In this document: one piece after another, positions 17,843-25,749 of the stretch
Layout: each line of letters begins with the position of its first letter
Numbering within the stretch: position 1 is the stretch's first letter
Program-made: the position numbers and the translations under genes
Assembly (NCBI RefSeq): GCF_023283825.1
Contig: NZ_JAKILD010000004.1
Coordinates: forward strand, 177,843-241,842
Direction: 5' to 3'
DNA: 64,000 bases
Source of the DNA: Shewanella olleyana
Lineage (GTDB): Bacteria; Pseudomonadota; Gammaproteobacteria; Enterobacterales; Shewanellaceae
Notes under the pieces: model-generated
What the model was told of the DNA's origin: nothing
Seen by the model: only the letters and a program-made list of their open reading frames with translations
Databases searched by the model: none

Positions 17843-18190
17843 ATGCCCCACGTAGAAATTAAATACTCTGATAATCTCAACATCAACACACAAGCTATTT
17901 TTGATGATGTCGAAATTATCATTAATCAAAAAGACGCCAGTGCTGGCGTTTGTAAATCAAGAGCTTACCCTTGCTCTGAATATAAGCATACCCATATTCT
18001 GGTTACCATATCCTTGCTCACTAAGCCCCATCGAGATGAACAATTCACATTAGAATTAAGTGCTGAGATAGAGTCTGCGATTAAACCTCACCTTAAACAA
18101 AACCTGTATTTTTCATTAAATATTGAATACAGCAGTGCCTATTACACAACCAATGTGCATCAAGTAGATGGCGAAACTTTAGGTAGCTAA
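17843..18190 (+). CDS. CHMI-like tautomerase-fold protein, second copy
   Basis: 115 residues beginning MPHVEIKYSDNLNINTQAIFDDVE, with the family's Pro-1 and the SRAYPCSEYKHTHILVTISLLTK core. It is a paralogue of the gene just upstream, probably from tandem duplication. I start at ATG 17843 rather than the TTG just before it, because the mature N-terminal Pro is required in this family and AGGA lies at the right distance. Its last third is copied in degraded form at 18738-18872. Confidence 0.83.
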   Translation: MPHVEIKYSDNLNINTQAIFDDVEIIINQKDASAGVCKSRAYPCSEYKHTHILVTISLLTKPHRDEQFTLELSAEIESAIKPHLKQNLYFSLNIEYSSAYYTTNVHQVDGETLGS

Positions 18191-18425
18191 TTCGTTTGGA
18201 ATAACTTTATGGCGCATCACAATCAACTTAAAATTTATCAGTGACAATTTCATACACTTACATCGAAAAGTTGTGAATAAACGCAAATTTCAAAGATTCA
18301 AAACCAAATACAATTTATCGTTTATTCAATAACTTAAATTAGCACGTCCTCTATTACGCTATTAATACAACCCAATTTATCAGTCGTAAATTGTGACTAA
18401 ATTTCATTTTATAAGGACGTTTCCT

Positions 18426-18686
18426 GTGAAAAGATCAATCCTATTATCAATCACTTTACTGTCACTAACAGCATGTTCGGATGGCCAAACAGGCAAGGCT
18501 TGTTTAGGTGAAGACAATTACACACTTGTAGAGGGACTCGGTGACCAATGCAAAGCTGGTGACGCAATTGCAACAAAATACCCATCCTATTTCTGTGATT
18601 TTAACTATGCTGTCGCCTATAGCGATTATAATGCAGCAATGTGCATTTACAGTGGTAAAAAGAAAGTTGAGAGAATAGAAGGCTAA
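18426..18686 (+). CDS. Small lipoprotein, function unknown
   Basis: 86 residues with a GTG start at 18426, chosen because AAGGA lies 8 bases before it and it places a short basic N-terminus directly before the lipoprotein signal (ILLSITLLSLTACSD). The mature part has five Cys besides the lipidated one (KACLGED, DQCKAGD, SYFCDFN, MCIYSG and pairs between), suggesting disulphides in the periplasm. I recognise no family. Immediately downstream begins the repeat island. Confidence 0.72.
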   Translation: MKRSILLSITLLSLTACSDGQTGKACLGEDNYTLVEGLGDQCKAGDAIATKYPSYFCDFNYAVAYSDYNAAMCIYSGKKKVERIEG

Positions 18687-18718
18687 TCCGTAACGCTGCA
18701 GGTTTCGCACTTAGTTTT

Positions 18719-18740
18719 ATTTCCAAATTTCGTTTGGATT
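18719..18740 (+). repeat. Palindromic 22-bp direct repeat, copy 1
   Basis: ATTTCCAAA-TTTC-GTTTGGATT form of a repeat whose core is TCCAAAC-TTC-GTTTGGA. Copies 2 and 3 are at 18849-18870 and 19080-19101. Here it marks the broken 5' end of the CHMI-like fragment. Confidence 0.85.
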
Positions 18741-18872
18741 GAATCAGCGATTAAACGTCATCTGAAACAAAGCCTGTATTTTTCATTAAATATTGAATAC
18801 AGCAGTGCGTATTACACGATTAATGTACATCAAGTTGACGGTGATGATATTTCCAAACTTCGTTTGGATTAA
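18738..18872 (+). pseudogene. Fragment of a third CHMI-like gene
   Basis: In frame from 18738 this reads IESAIKRHLKQSLYFSLNIE and on through YSSAYYTINVHQVDG to ISKLRLD and a stop. It closely matches the C-terminal third of the CHMI-like protein at 17843-18190. The first two thirds and the start codon are missing, the sequence breaking exactly at a 22-bp palindromic repeat. A duplicated and truncated paralogue; the C-terminal ISKLRLD extension is encoded by the next copy of the same repeat. Confidence 0.85.
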
Positions 18873-19079
18873 CACCGTGGGTTTTCCACCCACACCCGAC
18901 CAAAAGGGAGTGAACTTCGACTCCCTCTTACTTTTTGCTAAGAGCTATGCCCCGCAGCTCCGGCGAAATTTGAACAGCAAAATTTCCAACGGAGAAACAT
19001 CCAGCTTTTGCCTTTAAATTTAGTCTGCTTCAGCAAGCTACGAAAATCACTAACGCTTACAATGGGGCATCCTAGTTGT
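18849..19079 (+). repeat. Structured tandem repeat unit A
   Basis: 231 bp beginning with palindromic repeat copy 2. It contains a GTGGG/CCCAC hairpin (18877-18893), a GGGAGT/ACTCCC hairpin (18906-18925) and a compound hairpin (18958-18994, CTCCG..GAAATTT..AAATTTC..CGGAG) enclosed by ATGCCCC (18947) and GGGGCAT (19064). Unit B follows directly. A 74-codon frame across it is not credible as a gene. Confidence 0.85.
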
Positions 19080-19293
19080 ATTTCCAAACTTCGTTTGGAT
19101 TAAGTTCAAAGTCGTGGCGCTTCGCCCACACCAGACTAAAAGGGAGTGAACTGCGACTCCCTCTTAGAACACCCCGCAGCTCCGGCGAAATTTAAACAAC
19201 AAAATTTCCAACGGAGAATCATCCAGCTTTAGCCTTTAAATTTAGTCTGCTTCAGCAAGCTACGAAAATCACTAACGCTTACGATGGGGCGTC
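19080..19293 (+). repeat. Structured tandem repeat unit B
   Basis: A second copy of unit A, starting with palindromic repeat copy 3. The GGGAGT/ACTCCC hairpin, the CTCCG..CGGAG compound hairpin and the closing CCCC..GGGG are kept. The first hairpin has a different stem (GTGGCG / CGCCCAC) and about 20 bp after the second hairpin are missing relative to A. Confidence 0.85.
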
Positions 19294-19312
19294 CCTTCCC
19301 CTCGAAAGCTAG

Positions 19313-19330
19313 CTGGCCATCCTTGGCCAG
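19313..19330. repeat. Perfect hairpin
   Basis: CTGGCCA / TGGCCAG, 7-bp stem with a TCCT loop, just after repeat unit B. No T-run. Confidence 0.75.
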
Positions 19331-19465
19331 ACTCACGCAATTTTCTTGCTTACCTCAATTCAAATTGAACATTCAAATCTATACAAGATTTTAAGTTTAT
19401 CTAGCTAAGAATAATAAACCTGCGGGCACAACAATTCCCCATTGAAATTGCTGAAATGCGTTGAA

Positions 19466-19545
19466 GAAAATAGCGTAAGCCTGACAGGACGTCAGGCTAG
19501 CTTTAGTAGGCCATGGATGGCCTGTCTAAAGCGTTAGCTATTTTC
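19466..19545. repeat. Cruciform-like nested hairpins
   Basis: An outer stem GAAAATAGC (19466-19474) / GCTATTTTC (19537-19545) encloses two perfect hairpins: AGCCTGAC/GTCAGGCT (19478-19498) and CTTTAG-AGGCCA/TGGCCT-CTAAAG (19502-19530). This three-stem arrangement resembles a folded RNA or a recombination-type palindrome. Confidence 0.78.
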
Positions 19546-19604
19546 GAATAAGCATGAGGCTTGCTCGCTTTTAAGAGCAATTTCGTAGGGGCGGCAAGGG
19601 ATAT

Positions 19605-19663
19605 CGAAAAGGGAAATGCTGTTGTTTCCCTTTCGTCGGGTGTGGGCGAAGCGCCACGACTTT
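19605..19663. repeat. Hairpin plus inverted 25-bp copy of unit B sequence
   Basis: CGAAAAGGGAAA / TTTCCCTTTCG forms a stem at 19605-19635. Bases 19639-19663 are the exact reverse complement of 19108-19132 in repeat unit B, so the island is bracketed by a perfect 25-bp inverted repeat. Confidence 0.82.
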
Positions 19664-19896
19664 AATGCCACTTGCTGTATCAATTTAGATAGATGGTATT
19701 TCAACCTAAAAACTCAATAGCATCAATTAATAAAGTGTAGTAACTTAATAAATTAACGGTATAAATCATGTAAATTGAATAGAAAATTTCATCTAATTTT
19801 CCTCTGACTAATACCTTCATTTGTGCATTTTACAATCAACCTGAAATTGACTTAGCAAAGTCACTAATAGTTCTAATGAATTGGAGTTTATCTTGA

Positions 19897-20679
19897 ATGG
19901 GTAATAATTTAGTAAATGTCTGTTATGAAGGAACGTCTGGACAAACAGATATAAGAACAATGTATATCGACGATATTCTTCATTTTTCATTAACGGATGT
20001 TTTTGTAGTTTTGAACAAAGAGAATAAAAGTATGGGTGAACGTAACCCAACAAGAAACATCCCAAATCTAATAAAAACACTTATAACAACTTTAGATGAA
20101 GATGAATTTACTCAGTTTCCCCATTCCAAACCAACTCCGGGATTAGAAACTGAAACTTTCGTTACGCAACCTGGGTTAAACCGGGTAATGGGAAATGATG
20201 ACTCTGCAGCAGGAAGAAAATTCCAACGTTGGTTATATCACGAAGTCGTCCCCTCTCTGACGAAATTTGGTTCTTATCCACCTCCAATTACACCACAAGG
20301 ATCAGCACTTTCACAAATGGCTGAAATTGTGGCGCAAAACTCAAGAGTGCTGGCAGATACCATTATTCGCCAAGACAGGTTGGAGCAAGAAGTAAGCTAT
20401 GTTAAAGGTGATATAAACAATGCCCAAGAACGTATCGAAAAACTTGAACTTCAAGGAACTGACAGTAAATTTATCATGACTGTTCGGCAGTGGTTTGAGA
20501 AAAAAGAAATAGTTTTAACAGGTAAAAAAGAGTTTGATATTGTCACATGGTGCGAAAATATTAGCCTTCGCGATAACAAGAAAAAAATAGCCTGTCCATC
20601 AGGAGAAAGGCTAAACGCAAAATTCAACCAAGATGTTATTACTCAAGCAAAATCATTGGTAGAAAACGCTCAAGGGTAG
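19897..20679 (+). CDS. Bro-N domain protein (phage antirepressor-like)
   Basis: A 260-residue protein. Residues about 15-125 form a Bro-N domain: 'IYIDDILHFSLTDVF'-like start, TQPGLNRVMGNDDSAAGR and FQRWLYHEVVPSL followed by TKFGSY. Residues about 136-190 (MAEIVAQNSRVLADTI...NNAQERIEKLEL) look like a coiled coil. The last 70 residues (VRQWFEKKEIVLTG, DIVTWCENISLRDN) are unassigned. Bro-N proteins are DNA-binding and mostly phage- or virus-borne antirepressors. There are no other phage genes here, so this is an orphan. GGAG precedes the ATG by 10 bases. The gene is AT-rich compared with its neighbours, consistent with acquisition. Confidence 0.85.
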   Translation: MGNNLVNVCYEGTSGQTDIRTMYIDDILHFSLTDVFVVLNKENKSMGERNPTRNIPNLIKTLITTLDEDEFTQFPHSKPTPGLETETFVTQPGLNRVMGNDDSAAGRKFQRWLYHEVVPSLTKFGSYPPPITPQGSALSQMAEIVAQNSRVLADTIIRQDRLEQEVSYVKGDINNAQERIEKLELQGTDSKFIMTVRQWFEKKEIVLTGKKEFDIVTWCENISLRDNKKKIACPSGERLNAKFNQDVITQAKSLVENAQG

Positions 20680-20696
20680 TAGATTTCACCCACAAA

Positions 20697-20721
20697 AAAA
20701 CCAGCCACTCGGCTGGTTTTT
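20697..20721. terminator. Bidirectional terminator between Bro-N gene and lysS
   Basis: A 10-bp stem AAAACCAGCC / GGCTGGTTTT with loop ACTC and A/T-runs on both sides, serving convergent genes. Confidence 0.9.
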
Positions 20722-20784
20722 AGTTTCTTACTCTAAAGCAAATTAAGCCCTGTTCTTAATTAAACATCAGGCTTAATCCAACAA

Positions 20785-22287
20785 TTACCCTTGTGGGCGC
20801 ATTGCTGGGAACAAGATCACGTCACGGATTGTGTGAGTGTTAGTGAATAACATCACTAAACGATCGATACCAATACCTTGACCTGCTGTTGGTGGTAAAC
20901 CGTGCTCTAGTGCTGTGATGTAGTCAGCATCGTAGAACATTGCTTCGTCATCACCTGCATCTTTTGCATCAACTTGCGCTTTAAAGCGGTTGTCTTGATC
21001 TTCTGCATCGTTAAGCTCAGAGAAACCATTAGCAACTTCACGGCCGCCGATGAAGAACTCAAAACGGTCTGTGATGAAGTGGTTTTCATCGTTACGACGT
21101 GCAAGTGGTGAGATGTCAGCTGGGTAACCAGTAATGAACGTAGGTTGCATTAACTGTGGCTCTGCAGTTTCACCAAAGATCTCTTCAAGTAGTTGACCGC
21201 AAGTCCAGAACTTCTCGATGGTCATGCCAATGCTTTTCGCAAGGTTACGCATAAACTCAACGTCTTTAACTTCTTCGTAAGTCATAGACTGGATCGTTTC
21301 GTTGTCTGGGTTGTATTTCTTAATCGCATCTAACATGCTTAAACGCGCGTAAGGGCCACCAAAGTCAACAGTGTGCTCGCCGTATGGCAGTTGTGGAGAA
21401 CCACAAAGTTCAGTGGCGATTGAACTTAGCATTTCTTCTGTTAAGTCCATTAGGTCGTTGAAATCAGCGTAAGCCATATAGAATTCCATCATAGTGAATT
21501 CTGGGTTATGACGTGGCGATAAACCTTCGTTACGGAAGTTACGGTTGATTTCGAATACGCGCTCAAAACCACCAACAACTAAACGCTTAAGATATAGCTC
21601 TGGCGCAATACGTAAGTACATTGCGATGTCTAATGCATTGTGATGCGTTTCGAATGGACGAGCTGAAGCGCCACCAGGGATGCTGTGCATCATTGGGGTT
21701 TCAACTTCCATGAATTCTTTTTTCACCATGAAGTTACGGATAGCCGAAACCACTTTTGAACGCATGATGAAAGCTTCACGTGACTCTTCGTTAACGATTA
21801 AGTCAACGTAACGCTGACGATAACGGGTTTCTTGGTCAGTTAGGCCGTGGAATTTTTCAGGTAGCGGACGCAATGCTTTAGTGAGCAATTGGTACTGCTC
21901 CATGTTCACGTATAAGTCGCCTTTGCCTGAAAGGTGAAGCTTACCAGTCACACCGATGATGTCGCCGATGTCTAAACCTTGGAACGTCGCTTTTAAATCT
22001 TTTTGAACATCTTTACCAGCGTATGCTTGGATGCGACCAGATACGTCTTGGATAACCAAGAACGGGCCACGTTTAGCCATAACACGACCAGCGATTGAAC
22101 GCTGGATGTCCATGCCTTCCAATTCTTCTTTTGTGTGATGTCCGTATTCAGCTTGAATATCGGCAGCCTTGTGTTTTCGATCGAAGTTATTTGGGTGACC
22201 ATTTGCTGGGCAGTTTTCGCGGATGTGGTCTAACTTCGCGCGGCGCTCTGCAATTAACTTGTTTTCGTCTTGAGTTTGTTCAGTCAT
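20785..22287 (-). CDS. lysS: Lysyl-tRNA synthetase (class II)
   Basis: It charges tRNA-Lys in the cytoplasm. The 500-residue protein has the OB-fold anticodon-binding domain (residues about 65-150, [20 protein letters not shown]) and the class II core: motif 1 around [21 protein letters not shown], motif 2 [23 protein letters not shown], and motif 3 [11 protein letters not shown]. Length is that of bacterial LysS. It lies 12 bp after prfB, the conserved prfB-lysS operon. The frame ends RPQG. Confidence 0.98.
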   Translation of the reverse strand: MTEQTQDENKLIAERRAKLDHIRENCPANGHPNNFDRKHKAADIQAEYGHHTKEELEGMDIQRSIAGRVMAKRGPFLVIQDVSGRIQAYAGKDVQKDLKATFQGLDIGDIIGVTGKLHLSGKGDLYVNMEQYQLLTKALRPLPEKFHGLTDQETRYRQRYVDLIVNEESREAFIMRSKVVSAIRNFMVKKEFMEVETPMMHSIPGGASARPFETHHNALDIAMYLRIAPELYLKRLVVGGFERVFEINRNFRNEGLSPRHNPEFTMMEFYMAYADFNDLMDLTEEMLSSIATELCGSPQLPYGEHTVDFGGPYARLSMLDAIKKYNPDNETIQSMTYEEVKDVEFMRNLAKSIGMTIEKFWTCGQLLEEIFGETAEPQLMQPTFITGYPADISPLARRNDENHFITDRFEFFIGGREVANGFSELNDAEDQDNRFKAQVDAKDAGDDEAMFYDADYITALEHGLPPTAGQGIGIDRLVMLFTNTHTIRDVILFPAMRPQG

Positions 22288-22299
22288 CTTCTTCTCTCG

Positions 22300-23398
22300 T
22301 TAAAGGCCAGATTTAAGGCTAGCTTCAATAAACTTGTCCAAGTCGCCATCTAAGACGCTTTGGGTATTTCGGTTTTCAACACCGGTACGTAAATCTTTAA
22401 TACGGGCATCATCAAGCACGTACGAGCGGATTTGGCTGCCCCAACCAATATCTGATTTGGCGTCTTCCGCTGCTTGCTTATCAGCATTCTGTTTCAGCAT
22501 TTCTAACTCAAACAGTTTAGCTTTTAATTGTTTCATTGCAGCGTCACGGTTCTTATGTTGCGAACGGTCATTTTGACACTGCACGACAGTATTTGTCGGT
22601 AAATGGGTAATACGTATTGCAGATTCTGTTTTGTTGACGTGCTGTCCACCAGCGCCAGATGCGCGGTAAGTATCGACACGTAAATCAGATGGATTGATAT
22701 CGATTTCAATCGAGTCATCTATTTCTGGGTAAACGAATACCGAACAGAATGAGGTGTGACGCTTACCTGACGAATCAAATGGTGACTTACGCACTAAACG
22801 GTGAACACCGGTTTCTGTACGTAATGAACCAAAGGCATATTCGCCATTAAACTTGATAGTTGCGCCTTTAATACCGGCGACATCACCATCGGTCACTTCC
22901 ATCAACTCAGGTTTGTAATCGTGGGCTTCACCCCAACGTAAATACATACGCAAAATCATGTTAGCCCAATCTTGAGCTTCCGTTCCGCCTGAACCTGATT
23001 GAATATCTAAATAGCAATTTGCTGCATCATGTGGACCTGAGAACATACGGCGGAACTCAAGTTCCTCTAAGCGTTTCTCAAGACCGTCAAGCTCAGTACT
23101 GGCATCATTGAAGGTTTCTTCATCGTCCTCTTCAATGGCAAGTTCGAGTAATCCTTCAATATCTTCAAGACCACTGTCCATATCATCAATCGTTTTTACA
23201 ACGGCTTCTAATGATGAACGTTCTTTACCCAGTGCTTGGGCATTATCTGGATCGTTCCATACTTCGGCACTTTCTAACTCACGTGTGACTTCTTCTAATC
23301 GCTCTTGCTTAGCAGCGTAGTCAAAGGTACCCCCGAAGAAGTTCGGTGCGGTCAGCGAGTTCCTTGATCTTGAATTTAACTGGATTTACTTCAAACAT
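22300..23398 (-). CDS. prfB: Peptide chain release factor 2, programmed +1 frameshift
   Basis: RF2 releases peptides at UGA and UAA. The gene starts at ATG 23398 ([20 protein letters not shown]...) and meets an in-frame TGA as codon 26 (23323-23321). The context reads CGGGGGTACCTTTGAC, with the Shine-Dalgarno-like GGGGG and slippery CTT-TGA-C of the classic RF2 autoregulatory site. A +1 shift continues into [16 protein letters not shown] and the long frame ending at 22300. SPF ([12 protein letters not shown]) and GGQ ([10 protein letters not shown]) motifs are intact; the residue before SGAGGQ is Ala. Naive frame finding would begin the gene too late. Confidence 0.97.
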
Positions 23399-23593
23399 GA
23401 TGATTTCTACTTTATGGAAATTTAGATTGCTGCAAACCGGGTATTCTAACCTATCGCTAGCGCTAAACCTAGAGCCAAGAGGGCTCGTTTTAGTGACTTT
23501 TTGTCACTTTAGTTGGCCATGATAACAATCAAGTAGGTTGAATAAGTTTGATGAACACATTAACTGACCTTTTATGAGTTCATCAGACATAAA

Positions 23594-23628
23594 AAAGAGC
23601 CAATCAACAAACGTTGGAATGGCTCTTT
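23594..23628. terminator. Terminator downstream of the chemoreceptor gene
   Basis: A stem AAAGAGCCA / TGGCTCTTT with a 17-base loop and flanking A-run, ending minus-strand transcription from the chemoreceptor gene. Confidence 0.8.
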
Positions 23629-23686
23629 ATCGCGGTGAATACAATGAAGTTAACTCACTGTAAGACTTTCAAATTCAATAATGGAC

Positions 23687-25351
23687 TTACACCTTAAATT
23701 GGCTGACCAAAGTGGATAAGTAATCTCCCGAGCTTGCAACAGAAGTACTGACTTCAGCCGCTTGCTGGCTAGATGACAGCAGTTCATTAACGATTTCTTG
23801 CACCGAACTGATATTACGATTGATCTCTTCGGTCACAGAGCTTTGCTCAGTTGCCGCTGTTGCAATTTGGGTACTCATATCATTAATGCTGGTGACAGAG
23901 GATGTCACCGCGCCCAAGCTTTCTGATATCGCTTTGGATGAATCCACTGAACGAACGCCGCTTTTCTGGCTTTGCTCCATCGCTTCAACCGCCTGACTGA
24001 CTAACTTATGTAGCTCAGATAGCATTTCATTAATCTCAACCGTACTGGCTTGGGTTCGACTAGCAAGGCTACGCACTTCATCAGCAACGACCGCAAAGCC
24101 GCGCCCTTGCTCGCCTGCTCTTGCTGCTTCAATGGCTGCATTTAACGCCAGCAAATTAGTTTGCTCCGCAATACCACCAATCACAGATAACACGGAATTA
24201 ATCTTCTTAGACTGCTCACTTAGTGATTCAATGTTGTCAGCGGCGCTATCGATTTGAGTCATTAACTGCGACACTTCATTCAATGACACATCCACACATT
24301 CTTGCGCTTTTAAGACAAAATCAGCTGCATCGTCTGTAGCTTCAGCCACACTATTAGTGTTTTGCGCCACATCATTAGCAGTGGCTGACATTTCAGTAAT
24401 TGCAGTAACGATTTGATCAACTTCGCTGTTATGACTATAAAGCTGATTTGAGATCGTCACAGTTTGATCGTTGATCGTTTTAGCTGCGCCTTTCACTTCG
24501 TCGGTCGCACCTGAAACTTCAGTGATAATAGCTTGGAGTTTTTCAACAAATAAATTAAATGCTAAACCTAATTGGGCAATTTCATCATGACCTTCGACCA
24601 CCAGCCTTTGAGTTAAATCCCCTTCACCATTAGCGATATCGTTTAGCGAGTTAGCCATGGTTTGTATCGGATGTACCATACGATGTGCCACCACCACTAA
24701 CGCCGCAGCAGTGAGCGCACCCAACACTGAAGTCACCAGTAAAAAGAACATCAAACTGTTACTCATTTCATCTTGTTTCATGGTTTCGAATTTGGCGATG
24801 ACAACTTCAATGTCATCAATATAAGCACCCGAACCCAGCATCCAATTAGTATTTGGGATCATGACTGCATAACCGAGTTTCTCAGTTAACCCTTGAGTAT
24901 TGGGCTTTTGATAGAAATATGAAAAATTACCTTGGCCTGATTTAGCGGCATTCAATAAACCCACAATGATTTTTGTACCATTTGGGTCGGTCATATCAAT
25001 TTTGTTTTGCCCTTCAAGCTCGGGCAGCATCGCATGAAACACGTTCACGCCTGCATCATCATAGATAAAAAAGTAACCCGCACTACCAAAACGCAGATCT
25101 CTTAAAGCTTGATTAACGTTACCTTGGGGACCTAAATTAATTTGATACTCAACAACACCTTGAGCAATTTCGACAGCTTCTTTGAGCTGATTTTTGCGTT
25201 CTAGCACTAACTCGTGACGAAAGTCATTGATGTCATTATTGAGCGAATCTTGCGCACTAATATAAAACAGTACTAACACTGTGGTGAGAATGACAAAAAG
25301 AGGAATAAGAGAAAGTGCGAGAAGCTTATTTCGAAGGGATAAACGCAGCAT
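23687..25351 (-). CDS. Methyl-accepting chemotaxis protein with single Cache domain
   Basis: A 554-residue receptor. TM1 is near residues 12-30. A periplasmic sCache_2 domain follows at about 35-190 ([21 protein letters not shown], then [12 protein letters not shown], and [12 protein letters not shown]). TM2 lies about 200-220, HAMP about 222-275, and then the methyl-accepting domain with the [20 protein letters not shown] hairpin tip. sCache_2 receptors generally sense small organic acids; the ligand here cannot be named. It is divergently placed from the formate dehydrogenase gene, which makes a link to formate or other organic acids tempting but unproven. Confidence 0.95.
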   Translation of the reverse strand: MLRLSLRNKLLALSLIPLFVILTTVLVLFYISAQDSLNNDINDFRHELVLERKNQLKEAVEIAQGVVEYQINLGPQGNVNQALRDLRFGSAGYFFIYDDAGVNVFHAMLPELEGQNKIDMTDPNGTKIIVGLLNAAKSGQGNFSYFYQKPNTQGLTEKLGYAVMIPNTNWMLGSGAYIDDIEVVIAKFETMKQDEMSNSLMFFLLVTSVLGALTAAALVVVAHRMVHPIQTMANSLNDIANGEGDLTQRLVVEGHDEIAQLGLAFNLFVEKLQAIITEVSGATDEVKGAAKTINDQTVTISNQLYSHNSEVDQIVTAITEMSATANDVAQNTNSVAEATDDAADFVLKAQECVDVSLNEVSQLMTQIDSAADNIESLSEQSKKINSVLSVIGGIAEQTNLLALNAAIEAARAGEQGRGFAVVADEVRSLASRTQASTVEINEMLSELHKLVSQAVEAMEQSQKSGVRSVDSSKAISESLGAVTSSVTSINDMSTQIATAATEQSSVTEEINRNISSVQEIVNELLSSSQQAAEVSTSVASSGDYLSTLVSQFKV

Positions 25352-25749
25352 ATAACTTACCTATAAAGTTGGAAACTCTTAAAGTATATATGTGATCTTA
25401 AAAATTATTACAAAAATACAACGTTAAGCGCAAGTTGATCACAAACATTGCGCTAATGTGATACAGATTAGAAAATGCTTAACAATAGAGCCCTAATAAT
25501 TCATCTAGCGTGCAATCCAATGACATTCAATATGCAGCTCAACATGTATTTGCCAAAAACGATCAAGATCAAACTTCAACAGTTCAACAAAACGGTTTAG
25601 TGCACAAAAATATTACTGAGCGTGAACCTGTTTGCAAAAATAACCTTCAGCCGCCCCACTTCATTCTGTTCCCATCTGATTCAGTATATTTTGTAGAACT
25701 AATAAAGGCTTTTTTAAATGCCAACAATAACTCCATCAGGGCCTACAAG
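25352..25749. other. Divergent promoter region between chemoreceptor and formate dehydrogenase
   Basis: 398 bp shared by two divergent genes. The frame from 25510 is open into the dehydrogenase gene but codes for no recognisable sequence, so I treat it as non-coding. Possible CRP-like half sites (TGTGATC at 25390, TGTGATAC at 25457) are too weak to claim. Confidence 0.5.

Larger units (their letters stand above)
18687..19896. other. Non-coding hairpin/repeat island
   Basis: 1.2 kb without a convincing gene. From left to right it holds three direct copies of a palindromic 22-bp sequence, a CHMI-like gene fragment, two tandem folded repeat units, several isolated strong hairpins, and an AT-rich stretch (19690-19896) before the Bro-N gene. 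Components are listed separately. Confidence 0.7.

Noticed and set aside
18793..19017. A 74-codon frame in the repeat island
   Set aside because: It runs across repeat unit A and its hairpins, has no ribosome site and no domain. It is a by-product of the repeat.
18719..19293. Integron attC sites or cassette array
   Set aside because: The palindromes lack the attC end signatures, and no integrase gene is nearby.
18849..19663. CRISPR array
   Set aside because: Only two or three repeat copies, spacers far too long, and no cas genes.
25510..25749. 80-codon upstream extension of the formate dehydrogenase
   Set aside because: No recognisable sequence, and the conserved domain begins at ATG 25750 with a ribosome site.
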